A stretch of 61,306 bases of DNA from the NCBI RefSeq assembly GCF_000243095.1, contig NZ_AHJE01000034.1, positions 1-61,306 of the forward strand. Direction: 5' to 3'. This DNA comes from Cupriavidus basilensis OR16. Its GTDB lineage: Bacteria > Pseudomonadota > Gammaproteobacteria > Burkholderiales > Burkholderiaceae. The notes beneath the pieces are model-generated. The model did not search any database. It was given only the letters and a program-made list of their open reading frames with translations, and was not told the origin of the DNA. This document shows, piece by piece, positions 29,287 to 39,117 of the stretch (position 1 is its first letter; every line of letters begins with the position of its first letter). The position numbers and the translations under genes were made by a program.

Positions 29287-30360
29287 TCAGACCTTGAGGG
29301 TGCCGCGCTCGATCTGGTCGCGCTCCAGCGATTCGAAGAGCGCCTTGAAATTGCCTTCGCCGAAGCCTTCGTCGCCCTTGCGCTGGATGAACTCGAAGAA
29401 CACGGGGCCCAGCGACGACTTGGAGAAAATCTGCAGCAGCAGGCGCGGGTTGCCGCCTTCCGTGGTGCCATCCACCAGGATGCCGCGCGACTTGAGCTGG
29501 TCCACCGGCTGGCCGTGGCCGGGCAGGCGCTGTTCCAGGCCGTCGTAGTAGTAGTCGTTGGGCGCCGTCATCAGGGGCACGCCGGCCATCTGCAGGCTGT
29601 CGATGACTTCGATCAGGTTGTCCGTCAGGAAGGCGATGTGCTGGATGCCCTCGCCATTGAAGGCCATCAGGAATTCCTCGATCTGGCCGCTGCCCTTGGA
29701 CGATTCTTCGTTCAGCGGGATGCGGATCTTGCCGTCCGGCGCGGTCATGGCCTTCGAGGTCAGGCCGGTGTATTCGCCCTGGATATCGAAATAGCGGATT
29801 TCGCGGAAGTTGAAGAGCTTTTCGTAGAAATTGGCCCAGTAAGCCATGCGGCCACGGTAGACGTTGTGCGTCAGGTGGTCGATCAGGCGCAGGCCGTGGC
29901 CCACCGGGTGGCGATCCACGCCTTCGATGAATTCGAAGTCGATATCGTAGATGGACTTGCCTTCTTCAAAGCGGTCGATCAGGTACAGCGGCGCGCCGCC
30001 GATGCCCTTGATCGCCGGCAGGCGCAGCTCCATCGGGCCGGTGGCGATTTCCACCGGCTGCGCGCCGAGTTCCAGCGCACGCGCATAAGCCTTGTGCGAG
30101 TCCTTCACGCGGAACGCCATGCCGCAGGCGCTGGGGCCATGCTCGGCGGCAAAGTAGGCTGCCGGGCTGTGCGGCTCGCGGTTGACGATGAAATTGATCT
30201 CGCCCTGGCGGTACAGCACCACATCCTTGGAGCGGTGGCGCGCCACCAGCGTAAAGCCCATCTGCTCGAAGATCGGTTCCAGTAGGTTGGGAGTAGGCGA
30301 GGCGAATTCCACGAATTCGAAGCCCATCAACTGCATCGGGTTTTCAAACAGATCGGCCAT
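29287..30360 (-). CDS. hppD: 4-hydroxyphenylpyruvate dioxygenase
   Basis: This 357-residue non-haem Fe(II) oxygenase converts 4-hydroxyphenylpyruvate and O2 to homogentisate. The N-terminal VOC half begins with [19 protein letters not shown]. The iron triad is in the C-terminal half: His in LIDHLTHNV, His in [10 protein letters not shown], and Glu in [11 protein letters not shown]. The substrate-contact block [12 protein letters not shown] is also intact. The start was set at ATG 30360; upstream codons in frame have no ribosome site and reach into the divergent promoter. It is the first gene of the minus-strand group with aroP- and tyrB-like genes, and is divergent from an Lrp-type gene that probably regulates it. 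Confidence 0.93.
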   Translation of the reverse strand: MADLFENPMQLMGFEFVEFASPTPNLLEPIFEQMGFTLVARHRSKDVVLYRQGEINFIVNREPHSPAAYFAAEHGPSACGMAFRVKDSHKAYARALELGAQPVEIATGPMELRLPAIKGIGGAPLYLIDRFEEGKSIYDIDFEFIEGVDRHPVGHGLRLIDHLTHNVYRGRMAYWANFYEKLFNFREIRYFDIQGEYTGLTSKAMTAPDGKIRIPLNEESSKGSGQIEEFLMAFNGEGIQHIAFLTDNLIEVIDSLQMAGVPLMTAPNDYYYDGLEQRLPGHGQPVDQLKSRGILVDGTTEGGNPRLLLQIFSKSSLGPVFFEFIQRKGDEGFGEGNFKALFESLERDQIERGTLKV

Positions 30361-30520
30361 GGTGTGCTCAACGAAAAGTTGGGGGGACGAGAGAAATAAT
30401 ATTGCGGCTCCTGCGCGCCAGTGCCTCGATGCGCAGTGCCAGGCACGTGCGGAACAGGCTCTCATTTACCCGTCCGCACTGCTAATCTGGCGTTCAGTGT
30501 ATATTCCGGGCCGCAAAATA

Positions 30521-30574
30521 GGATTTCGTAATCCACGCAGGCAAACCCTAGATCATGATATAAAATTTCATGAT
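30521..30574. promoter_or_regulatory. hppD / Lrp-gene divergent control region with two dyads
   Basis: Two perfect inverted repeats lie in an AT-rich stretch: GGATT-TCGT-AATCC (30521-30534) and ATCATGA-N9-TCATGAT (30552-30558 with 30568-30574). The second contains TATAAAAT, which may be a -10. Lrp/AsnC regulators recognise AT-rich dyads of this type. The second dyad covers the ATG at 30570, an argument for the later GTG start of the regulator. Confidence 0.55.
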
Positions 30575-30596
30575 TCATGGATCGCAGGAAACGAAA

Positions 30597-31070
30597 GTGC
30601 ACAAAGACGAGCTAGACCGCATCGACCGGCGCCTGCTGGGGGCTTTGCAGGAGAATGGGCGCGCGTCCAACCTGGAACTGGCCGAGGCCATCCGCCTGTC
30701 GCCGGCCCAGACGCTGCGCCGCCACCGGCGGCTGGAGGAGCTTGGCGTCATCAAGCGCTACGAGGCCCGGCTGGACTCCGCCAGCCTGGGTTTCGGCGTG
30801 GTGGCCTTTATCCACGTCACGATGGAGCGTGGCCATATCCGGGACCTGTCGAATTTCAAGGGGCTGGTCGCCGAACTGGCACAGATCCAGGAATGCTTCT
30901 CCGTGACCGGCGATATCGACTACGTGCTGAAGGTGGTGGCGCGCGACCTGAAGTCGCTGTCGGATTTCCTGCTCGACACCTTGATGCGCATCCCGGGCGT
31001 GAGCGGCGTGAAGTCCAGCGTCTGCCTGGACGAGATCAAGTGCACCAGCGCGATGCCGCTGGATGCTTGA
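30597..31070 (+). CDS. Lrp/AsnC-family regulator, probable regulator of tyrosine catabolism
   Basis: A 157-residue protein with an N-terminal helix-turn-helix (LDRIDRRLLGALQENGRASNLELAEAIRLSPAQTLRRHRRLE) and the RAM/AsnC ligand domain (ECFSVTGDIDYVLKVVARDLKSLSDFLLD). Start GTG 30597 was chosen over ATG 30570: AGGAA at 30586-30590 is optimally placed, and the upstream ATG sits inside a probable operator. Lrp-type genes next to hppD are common in proteobacteria and respond to tyrosine or phenylalanine. Here the divergent arrangement with hppD supports that role, but the ligand is inferred. Confidence 0.87.
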   Translation: MHKDELDRIDRRLLGALQENGRASNLELAEAIRLSPAQTLRRHRRLEELGVIKRYEARLDSASLGFGVVAFIHVTMERGHIRDLSNFKGLVAELAQIQECFSVTGDIDYVLKVVARDLKSLSDFLLDTLMRIPGVSGVKSSVCLDEIKCTSAMPLDA

Positions 31071-31107
31071 GCCCGAAAGGTCGAGTGATGAACCGAGGCA
31101 GCGGGGC

Positions 31108-32382
31108 TCAGCGCTTGACCACGGACGGACTGGACGGGCTGAAGAAATACGGTGCCACGGCAAGCGCCACGACCGCGGCAGCCGTGAGAAAGATCGTCGA
31201 ATAGGTCTTCGCCACCGGCCAGTGCCGGGCGTCGCCCATGCTGGCGATCATGCCGAACCCCCACGACGTCAGCGCCGAGCCCAGGAACACGAAGGTGTTG
31301 AGCACGCCAAGCCCGCGCCCGCGCGAGGACGGCGGCACCAGGCCGCGGCCCTGCGCCATGATCAGCGGATGCAGCATGCCGATGGTCGACAGCAAAGCCA
31401 TCAGCCCCACCCCCGAGACAATGCCGTGCGTGGGCCAGATGCTCAGCAGGATGGCACCGCACATCGCCAGGCAGGACCATCCCGCGATGGTGGTCTTGAG
31501 CGAGCCGCGCCGGACCAGCACGGGCAGGAAGAACGCCGTCAGGAATCCACTCACGCTCAGCAGGGTCAGCGCGATGCCGCGCGAGCCGGAATCCAGGCCG
31601 TACACGCTGGCCAGGTAAGGGCCGCTCCACGCGTTGCGGAACGCCGTGCCCGCCGCCATGGCCAGGCATATCGGGATCAGGGTCCACAAGGGGACGATGG
31701 CCAGCAGCTTTGCGCTTTGCAAGAGCATGGAGCCCAGCGGCACATTGCGCGCCTCGGCGTGGCCATCATCCCGCACGAAGCGCCAGACGCCGTAGCAGGC
31801 CACCACCATGCACAGCGCCGCGACCGACATCGCCACCCGCCAGCCGAGCAGATGCATGGCCCACCCGAGCGGCGCCGTGGCGCACAGCGCGCCGATCATG
31901 CCGGTGGCATTGGACTGGCTGACAACCCGCGTGTAGTTTTTTTCGGAGAGCTGCTCGGAAGCAAAATGCAGCAGCCCCATGAACACCGGCGCGCAGGCCA
32001 GCCCAAGCCCGGCCTGCGCCAGCATGGCGACGGCACCGTTTGGCGCCAGCGAGAACACGATGGCGGACACCGCGCCAATGGCCAGCAGCAAGGACGTCGG
32101 CTTGCCGACGCCATACCGGTCGAACGCAATCCCCACGGGAATCTGCGCGACCGCGAATGCCAGGAAGAAGGAGGAAGACAGGGTGCCGAACCCTGCCGCC
32201 GACAAGCCAAAGTCATGCTGGAGTTCCGGCGCCATCACCGCCAGGCAGCTGCGATAGAACTGGCTCAGCGCAAACGCGAAGGTCAGCAGGACGATACCGC
32301 GACGCGCGCGCCGCGCCAGGGTCCCGGCGTCAGGCGTCGAGGTGAGCTCGCGATTGCGCGCGGCGCTGGCCGGATTGTTCAA
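31108..32382 (-). CDS. Major facilitator superfamily transporter
   Basis: A 424-residue polytopic protein with about 12 helices. The loop 2-3 motif is present in degenerate form as GIAFDRYGVGKPT, and the N-terminus has RRGIVLLTFAFALSQFYRS. Helices 4-5 (ATGMIGALCATAPLGWAMHLLGW) and the long central loop separate two six-helix halves. The substrate is not readable. It is the most distal gene on the strand carrying the aromatic-degradation cluster, separated from it by a small membrane protein and a probable terminator, so a role in uptake of the aromatic substrate is possible but weakly supported. It is convergent with the Lrp-type gene, 37 bases apart. Confidence 0.83.
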   Translation of the reverse strand: MNNPASAARNRELTSTPDAGTLARRARRGIVLLTFAFALSQFYRSCLAVMAPELQHDFGLSAAGFGTLSSSFFLAFAVAQIPVGIAFDRYGVGKPTSLLLAIGAVSAIVFSLAPNGAVAMLAQAGLGLACAPVFMGLLHFASEQLSEKNYTRVVSQSNATGMIGALCATAPLGWAMHLLGWRVAMSVAALCMVVACYGVWRFVRDDGHAEARNVPLGSMLLQSAKLLAIVPLWTLIPICLAMAAGTAFRNAWSGPYLASVYGLDSGSRGIALTLLSVSGFLTAFFLPVLVRRGSLKTTIAGWSCLAMCGAILLSIWPTHGIVSGVGLMALLSTIGMLHPLIMAQGRGLVPPSSRGRGLGVLNTFVFLGSALTSWGFGMIASMGDARHWPVAKTYSTIFLTAAAVVALAVAPYFFSPSSPSVVKR

Positions 32383-32534
32383 CTTGATGTCTCTTCACGT
32401 AGTAGGGCTGCCCTTTGACAAGGCTTGACAAGGCTTGACCAGGCTGTCCCGAAGCGCGCGGCAGCGTTCAGGATGCAGGACCGATATTCTACGCCCGCTC
32501 CCGCCGGCCTGCTCCGGGCAAGCGCTCGCCCGCG

Positions 32535-32864
32535 CTATGCCCCGGCGGTAAATAGTGCGAATGCGGCAATGATCGCGATCAGAAGGATGGGGAACGCCCA
32601 ATACTGCATGGGGATCCAAAACAACGTATGGCGCTTGCGAAGCTCCACCGATTCCTGCGTGTTGGGATCGACCAGGATGCGGCCCGGACGGGAATTGAGG
32701 CGCTTGCCGAGAAAGAAGACCGCCGCAGCCGACAGGATCAGCGATAGCACGATGGTCGCGATGTTGGAGAGATTCACCATTGAGCCCAGCAAGCTCATGA
32801 CAAGCAGGACGGCTAGGGGCACGAGCACCACGAGAAAACCTAAGCCTTGCCAGATCAGAAACAT
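32535..32864 (-). CDS. Small membrane protein of unknown function
   Basis: A 109-residue protein with three predicted helices: residues 6-28 and 32-52 close together, and 86-106 near the C-terminus. Between the second and third is a basic stretch (GKRLNSRPGRILVDPNTQESVELRKRHT) likely to face the cytoplasm. I do not recognise the family. Coding is supported by hydrophobic periodicity and by the absence of a competing frame. It lies between the BKACE gene (with a probable terminator) and the MFS gene, on the same strand. Confidence 0.6.
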   Translation of the reverse strand: MFLIWQGLGFLVVLVPLAVLLVMSLLGSMVNLSNIATIVLSLILSAAAVFFLGKRLNSRPGRILVDPNTQESVELRKRHTLFWIPMQYWAFPILLIAIIAAFALFTAGA

Positions 32865-32960
32865 TTAAAACTCCCGGGTATGGATATCAAGCGGATACAA
32901 GGACGAATGCCCCGGATCCGGGGCACTGATGACGAATTATATCGATGCGCCTGATTAATC

Positions 32961-33003
32961 ACAAACCAAAATCCCGGGCCACCCCGTTGTGTCGGGGGCC
33001 CGG
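32961..33003 (-). terminator. Probable intrinsic terminator after the BKACE gene
   Basis: On the minus strand CCGGGCCCCC, a short loop, and GGGGTGGCCCGG form a strong stem (about 33003-32973, one bulge), followed by ATTTTGGTTTG. It begins about 100 bases after the stop at 33105. A 16-base perfect palindrome, GCCCCGGATCCGGGGC, lies further on at 32909-32924 and may also halt transcription. Confidence 0.5.
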
Positions 33004-33104
33004 CCACGGCAGGAATGCCCGGCAAGCGCGGCTTAGCGCGCCAGCAACTGCCTTCTGGTCCGTCGGCGCCTTGAGCCCCCTCTCCACGGGCGTGCCCTTG
33101 CGCT

Positions 33105-34028
33105 TCAAAAACCAACGTTGCCGCGCCCCTTCAGCTTCAGCAGATTCCGTGCCTCATCCGGCGTGGCAACCTCAAGCGACAGGGCTTCGATAATGCTCCG
33201 CACCCTCAGCACCTGCGCGGCATTGCTGTTGGCGAGCTTGCCGGGGCCATCCCATAGGGAATCCTCAAGGCCAACCCGCACGTGGCCGCCAACCGATGCG
33301 CTGATCGCCGCCGCCGGCATCTGGTTGCGCCCTGCCCCCAGCACCGACCAGACATAGTCCTTGCCGAACAGCCGGTCCGCCGTGCGGCGCATATGCATGA
33401 GGTCCTCCACATGCGCGCCGATGCCGCCGCGCAGGCCGAGCACCGACTGGATCAGCAGCGGCGGCGTCAACAACGCGCGATCCAGGAAATGGGCCGCCGT
33501 GTACAAGTGGCCGATGTCATAGCACTCGATCTCGAAGCGGGTCTGGTTCTCGCTGCAAGACTGCAGGATATGGGCGATGTCCTTGAACGTATTCCGGAAG
33601 ATGCCGTCGTAGCTGCGCTCCAGGTAGGGGCGCTCCCAATCGTGCTTGAGGTCCTTGAAACGGTCCAGCAGTTCGTAAAGGCCGAAGTTCATCGTGCCCA
33701 TGTTCAGGGAGGCCACTTCGGGGCTCAGCTGCAGCGCGGGCTGCAGGCGCTCCTCGACGCTCATGGTGGGCGCGCCGCCCGTGGTCAGGTTGATCACCAC
33801 GTCGCACGCCGCCTTGATGGCGGGCGCGAACCGGCGAAACAGCGCCGGGTCCTGCGAAGGGCGTCCGTCCTCGGGATGGCGCGCGTGGAGGTGCACGATG
33901 GCGGCGCCCGCCTGTGCGGCGCCGATGGCGCTCGCGGCGATCTCGTCGGGCGTGAGCGGCAGGTGGGGCGACATGGAAGGCGTGTGGATCGACCCGGTGA
34001 TGGCGCAAGTGATGATGACTTTGTTCAT
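33105..34028 (-). CDS. BKACE (DUF849) family beta-keto acid cleavage enzyme
   Basis: A 307-residue TIM-barrel enzyme starting MNKVIITCAITGSIHTPSMSPHLPLTPDEIA. The zinc-ligand pair is in AAIVHLHARHPEDG, and INLTTGGAPTM and ASLNMGTMNFG are characteristic BKACE blocks. Members transfer the acetyl group of acetyl-CoA in cleaving 3-keto acids, giving acetoacetate and a CoA ester; 3-keto-5-aminohexanoate cleavage is the founding activity. The exact keto acid here is unknown. The start ATG 34028 follows a ribosome-like AAAGACGCC and the preceding oxidoreductase stop by 58 bases. In this cluster it could process a beta-keto acid formed after ring fission. Confidence 0.87.
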   Translation of the reverse strand: MNKVIITCAITGSIHTPSMSPHLPLTPDEIAASAIGAAQAGAAIVHLHARHPEDGRPSQDPALFRRFAPAIKAACDVVINLTTGGAPTMSVEERLQPALQLSPEVASLNMGTMNFGLYELLDRFKDLKHDWERPYLERSYDGIFRNTFKDIAHILQSCSENQTRFEIECYDIGHLYTAAHFLDRALLTPPLLIQSVLGLRGGIGAHVEDLMHMRRTADRLFGKDYVWSVLGAGRNQMPAAAISASVGGHVRVGLEDSLWDGPGKLANSNAAQVLRVRSIIEALSLEVATPDEARNLLKLKGRGNVGF

Positions 34029-34086
34029 TGAGGCGTCTTTCGTCCAAGGAGGTGGTGGTGCGGCATGCATGGCATGCCGCGGCCCG

Positions 34087-37000
34087 TTAGCGTTCCGGGT
34101 GCGAACCGGCCGAACTGCCCCAGGCCGTGGCCCGCCTGGCGAATCCGGCCTGCGCCTGCCGCTCGCGCACATGCCCGTACCCGCGCACACTGGCAGGCCA
34201 CGAGAGCAGTTCCCGCAGGCGCTCCCCCGGCCATTGATCCGCCGTGCCTGCGATGCCATCCAGATCGTCTTCGTAGGCATCGCGCACGCGGCGATTGAGT
34301 TGCGCCTCGGCCCCACGGGCGAATGGATCCAGCCAGCTGCCGCGCAGGAAGCGCATGCCCGCCAGCAAGCGGAACGCGGGCCGTATCCAGCTGCCCACCG
34401 CCGTCTTGCCGGTCTTGCCGGTGACCTTGTCGAACTTGCCGAACGGGCCGCCCGCCAGATGGAACCTGACTCGGAACTCGCCTTCGAACGCCTCGTTCAG
34501 GGACTGCAGGAATGCCGGGCGCGAGTACAGTCGCGCGACCTCGAACTCATCCTTGACCGCCAGCACGCGGAAATACTGCGTAGCCACCTGCCGGACCAGG
34601 GTCTCGGCGTCGCTGCGGCCCGCCAGCGTGCGCTGCACCGATCCGATCCGCTTGCGGTAGCGATCCGCCAGCGCGGCGTTTTGATAGTCCGCAAGGCGCC
34701 GGGCCCGGTCCTCGATCAGGTCAGCCAGGGATCCCCCGGCCTTCATCGTCAGTTGAACGACCTGCGCGGGTGCCATGAGGCGACGCACGGCCACGCTGTC
34801 ATGCGCGAGCCAGCGGCCCAGCGCGAACGCCTTCAGGTTGGCGCCGGTGGATACGCCGTTGAGCTGTATCGCCTTCTCCATTGCAGCCCGGTGCACCGGG
34901 ATCGCACCTTGCTGCCAGGCATAGCCGAGCAGCAGCATGTTCGCGAGGATGGCGTCGCCCAGCAACTGCTGCGCGAGCGCCGTCACATCGATGCACTCGG
35001 CACGCCCGCCCAGCGCCTCGTTCAGGCGATGCTTGAGTTCGGCCTCGTTGGCCGACCAGTCAGGCTGGCTGGTGAAATCGCTGGTGGGAACCACCTCCGT
35101 GTTGACAAAGGCGCGCGCCGTACCGGGGCGCAGCCTTGACAGCGCATCCGCGCCGGCCGCGACGATCAGGTCGCAGCCCAGCAGCACGTCGGCCTCAGCG
35201 CTGCCGATGCGCGCGGCGTGCAGCATGGCGGCACTCGGGGCGATACGGATATGCGAGCCCACCGCGCCGTATTTCTGCGACAGCCCGGTCACATCGAGCG
35301 AGCTGCCGGCCTTGCCGTCCAGGTGCGCCGCCATGGTCAGCACGCCGCCGATGGTCACCACGCCGGTGCCGCCGATGCCCGCGACGAGGATGGCCCTTGG
35401 CTCGAAATCGTCCGGGATGACGATGTCAGGCAACACCGGAATGGTGAAGCCCGCCGCCGGCCCGCCTGGCGGCCGGCGCGGCTTTGCCCCCTCCAGCGTG
35501 ACAAAACTCGGGCAAAAGCCGCGCACGCAGGACAGGTCCTTGTTGCACGACGACTGGTTGATCTTGCGTTTGCGGCCCAACTCCGTCTCAAGCGGCTCGA
35601 TGGCAAGGCAGCCGGACTGTTCGCCGCAATCGCCGCACCCCTCGCAGACCTCGGGATCGATATAGGTGCGCACCTGCGGATCGGGCAGCTTGCCGCGCTT
35701 GCGCAGCCGGCGCGCCTCGGTGGCGCAGGCCTGGTCGTAGATCAGCACCGACAGGCCGGGATAGGCGCGCAACGCGATCTGCACCGTCTCAAGCGCCGCC
35801 CGGTCGTACACGGGCACGCCCAGCCTGGCCCGGCGCGGCGCATCGTAAGCGGTCACATCGTCGGTAACCAGGACGATCTTCTTGACCCCCTCCGCCTGCA
35901 ACTGGGCCACGGCCTTGTCGACGCTGAGCTCGCCGTCCACGGGCTGGCCACCGGTCATGGAGACGAAGCCGTTGAACAACAGCTTGTAGGTCATGCGCAG
36001 ATTGGCCGCGAGCGCCTGGCGGATGGCCAGGTAGCCGGAATGGAAGTAGGTCCCGTCGCCCATGTTGGCAAAGACATGGGGCTCGCTGGTGAAGGGCGAC
36101 TGCCCCATCCACATCATCCCCTCGCCACCCATATGCGAGACGGTGTGCGTCTTCTTCGGGTCGTTGAGCATGGCGATCGTATGGCAGCCGATGCCCGCCA
36201 GCGCCCGGCTGCCATCGGGCAGGCGGGTCGATGTATCGGGCAGCCCGCGCAAAAGCTCGGGCGGCGCAGCGGCACGGCTTGTCCCGGCATTGCCGCGGGG
36301 ACGGCGTCCCGTGCCGCATTTGGTGCCACGATCGGGGCCACGATCGCCAGCCCCAGCAAGCGCTGGATGGCCTCGGCGATCTGCAGCACGCTCAGCTCAT
36401 TGCAGATTGGCAGCACCGGCGCGCCTCGGGAGGCCGACCATTCCGTCGCGCCGTCGAACTTGCCGCGCACCACCGGCGGCTGCGCCATGCGCGCATCGAA
36501 GAGGATGGACTTGAGTTGCGACTCGAGCAGCGGGCGCTTTTCCTCGATCACCAGGATGGTGTCGAGCCCGTGCGCGAACGCCCGCACGATCTCGTCCTCC
36601 AGCGGCCACACCATGCCGATCTTGAGCAAGCGCAGCGCGCCGCCACGCGCATCGTTGGCATCGATGCCAAGGCGTTGCAACGCCTGCATGGTGTCGGCGT
36701 AGGACTTGCCAGCGGTGACGATCCCTACCCTGGCGCTCTTGCCAGGCCACGCCAGGCGGTTGAGCCCGGCCGCCCGCGCGAACTGCACCGCCGCCGGCAG
36801 CTTGTGCACGTACAAGCGCTCCTCCGCCGCCGGCGCCATTTCGAAGGCGCGGATATGCAAGGGCCCGTTGGCGTCGGGCAACGCCCCCAACGGCTCCTGC
36901 CGCCCCACCTCGACTTCGCCGGCGGATTCCACCACATCGGTCACCAGCTTCATGCCAACCCAGCATCCGGTGCGCCGTGACATCTCGATGCCACGCAGGC

Positions 37001-37568
37001 CGAAATCGATGATGTCCTGCACGTTGGCCGGATACAGCACCGGTATGCCCGCCGCGATCAGCGAGAAATCCGACTGGTGGGCGGTGGTCGACGACTTGGC
37101 GCTATGGTCGTCTCCCGCCAGCACCAGCACGCCGCCGGATGCGCTGGTGCCGGCCAGGTTGCCGTGCTTGAGCGGGTCGCCGCTGCGGTCCACGCCCGGC
37201 CCCTTGCCGTACCAGATGCCAAATACGCCATCCACCGTGGCGCCGGGAAACGTGCCGACGTACTGCGTGCCCCACACGGCGGTGGCGGCCAGGTCCTCGT
37301 TGACGCCAGGCTGGAAGCGCACGTTCGCCGCCTGCAGCAGCGGCTGGATGCGCCACAGCTCCATGTCCAGCCGCCCCAGCGGCGAGCCACGGTAGCCGGA
37401 GATAAAGCCCCCGGTGTTCTTGCCCAGGCGGGCATCGTTGCGGCGCTGGTCTAGCGCGATGCGCAGGATCGCCTGGTTGCCGGTGAGGAACACCTTGCCG
37501 GCCGGCTGCTCGAACCGGTCGTCCAGGCTGGGCGGCTCCAACGCCGCTGGCGCCGTCCGCGCGTTCAT
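34087..37568 (-). pseudogene. Frameshifted indolepyruvate-type ferredoxin oxidoreductase (fused alpha-beta-gamma)
   Basis: The joined reading is about 1161 residues, the length of the one-chain indolepyruvate/2-oxoacid:ferredoxin oxidoreductases. It starts MNARTAPAALEPP. The TPP/POR N-terminal region has GGFISGYRGSPLG. FCAGCP is followed, in the other frame, by NTSTRLPDGSRALAGIGCH (TPP domain), then a cysteine-rich 4Fe-4S segment CEGCGDCGEQSGC and the gamma-type IGGTGVVTIGG. Family members read FCAGCPHNTST; here TGC CCG is followed directly by ATACATCG, so four bases (CACA or equivalent) were lost at 36236. These enzymes oxidatively decarboxylate arylpyruvates to aryl-acyl-CoA. The loss lies in the active-site domain, so both halves alone should be inactive. 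Confidence 0.85.
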
Positions 37569-37714
37569 GCCGCACCGCCATTGCGTGCGGTTGCAAGTGC
37601 GGATACCAGCGCGCTTGCTACCCGGTTGCCGCTAGAGCGCGGAAGAAGACAAGCCGTCATCGAGACAAACTCCGTGATGAATGAACAGAAAGACAGAAGA
37701 AGCGCCGGGGGCGG

Positions 37715-39040
37715 TCAAAAGCGCTGCGAGTACTGCACGCCAATGCTTTGCTGCCGCGTTGCCAGGGTCTCCTGGCCCGCGACCGTGGCGTTGCCCGAGA
37801 GTTGCGTGGCCACGGCCGACGCCAGCGCCGAGCTGCCCGAGGTGGTGTGGGCCGGTGACAAGGAGTAGAAGACCGACCAGGTGGCATTGGAGGCGGTCGC
37901 ATAACCCAGCCCGAGCGTGTAATGCCTGCGGAACGTGGCCGGCGCGGTGACGTTGTTCGCCGTATCCTCATCGGCATAGGCCGCGCTGTTGAACGAGACG
38001 CCGCCCGACACGTGCCAGGCCGGCGTCACCTGGTAGCGCACCCCCAGCTTGAAGACATTGATGTCCTTCCACCCGTTGCCCGGGCCGCCGCTGCTGCCGC
38101 GCAAGGCGGTGCCGTCGAACGCGCGATTGCCGAGGCCCGACGTGCCCGAGTAGTTGATGCGCTGGTAGTCGAACAGGAAGGACAGATCCTGCCTCGGCGA
38201 CCATTGCATGCCGAGCAGCAGGTTCTCCGGGATATCCAGGCGGCCCTGATCCGCCAGCAGGCCCTCGTACTCCTTGAGCCGCCCCATGCGGATGCGGGGC
38301 GAGTACGCCGCGCCGAAGCTGAGCGCGTCGCTGGCGCGCCAATAGGACCCAACCCGCATGCCGATGCCAAACGACGACGCCGTGCCCTGGTTGGTCAGGT
38401 GGTTCGGCGCCGCCGACTGCGGCGCGAGCGCCTGCAGGCCCTCCGCGCTGAAGAGCTGCCCCGCGATCAGCAGCGAGAAACCGACCGAGAACGACTCGGA
38501 GACCTTGGCGGACACGGTCGGCGCCATCGTTAGCTGCTTGATCGTGGTGGCGGCCCTGCCGCTGCCGCATAGCAAGTTGCCGCGATAGGTGGTGCCGGGC
38601 GGTGCCGGCGACGGCGCCAGGCAGGTGGTGGTGTTGCCCTCGAAGTACGTGCCGGCGCCATTGCTGTAGCCAACGATGCTCAGCGACAGGTCCGGATTGA
38701 TCATGCGGCTGTACGCGATATCGGACAGCGGCACCCAGCGGCTCTCGCTGTCCGTGCGGGTGTCGAGCGCCCCGCTCACTGGCGGCGGCAGGCCCGCGGT
38801 GCGGCTCATGCTGGTCCTGCCGTTGATGGCGATCAGGTTGCCGTCGAAGCGGTTGCCCGCCCAGACGGTGGTGGCGGGGTTGCTCGCGCCGCCGAACGCA
38901 TCCCGCGTCGACGCTGCCGCGGCGCCTGCCACGCCGCGCGCTTCCGCGCCGTAGCCGAGCTGGAAGTAGCCGTTGTCGGCCAGCGCAAGCGCGGGGCACA
39001 GTGCTGCCGCGGATGTGACGATCCACTGTCTTGAATTCAC
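37715..39040 (-). CDS. FadL/OmpP1/TodX-type outer-membrane channel for hydrophobic substrates
   Basis: This protein of about 441 residues has a signal peptide (SRQWIVTSAAALCPALALA) and the FadL N-terminal hatch signature: GYFQLGYGAEARGVAGAAAASTRDAFGGASNPA. The remainder is a beta-barrel with alternating strands, ending in the aromatic C-terminal residue SIGVQYSQRF expected by the BAM machinery. FadL/TodX channels admit long-chain fatty acids or aromatic hydrocarbons. The start is GTG 39040, because AAGGAG lies at the proper distance; the earlier ATG at 39121 would put 27 residues before the signal peptide. Its place in the aromatic cluster indicates uptake of an aromatic compound. Confidence 0.87.
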   Translation of the reverse strand: MNSRQWIVTSAAALCPALALADNGYFQLGYGAEARGVAGAAAASTRDAFGGASNPATTVWAGNRFDGNLIAINGRTSMSRTAGLPPPVSGALDTRTDSESRWVPLSDIAYSRMINPDLSLSIVGYSNGAGTYFEGNTTTCLAPSPAPPGTTYRGNLLCGSGRAATTIKQLTMAPTVSAKVSESFSVGFSLLIAGQLFSAEGLQALAPQSAAPNHLTNQGTASSFGIGMRVGSYWRASDALSFGAAYSPRIRMGRLKEYEGLLADQGRLDIPENLLLGMQWSPRQDLSFLFDYQRINYSGTSGLGNRAFDGTALRGSSGGPGNGWKDINVFKLGVRYQVTPAWHVSGGVSFNSAAYADEDTANNVTAPATFRRHYTLGLGYATASNATWSVFYSLSPAHTTSGSSALASAVATQLSGNATVAGQETLATRQQSIGVQYSQRF

Positions 39041-39117
39041 TGCTGTCTCCTTTGTCGTTGTTATCAAAGCGGGATCGTCTCTGCGCTCCTCGCGATTCTT
39101 GGGGGGGGCTGCTACGG

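Noticed and set aside
27658..30285. An 875-codon plus-strand open frame across the tyrosine catabolism genes
   Set aside because: Antisense shadow of tyrB-, aroP- and hppD-type genes, all clearly coding on the minus strand.
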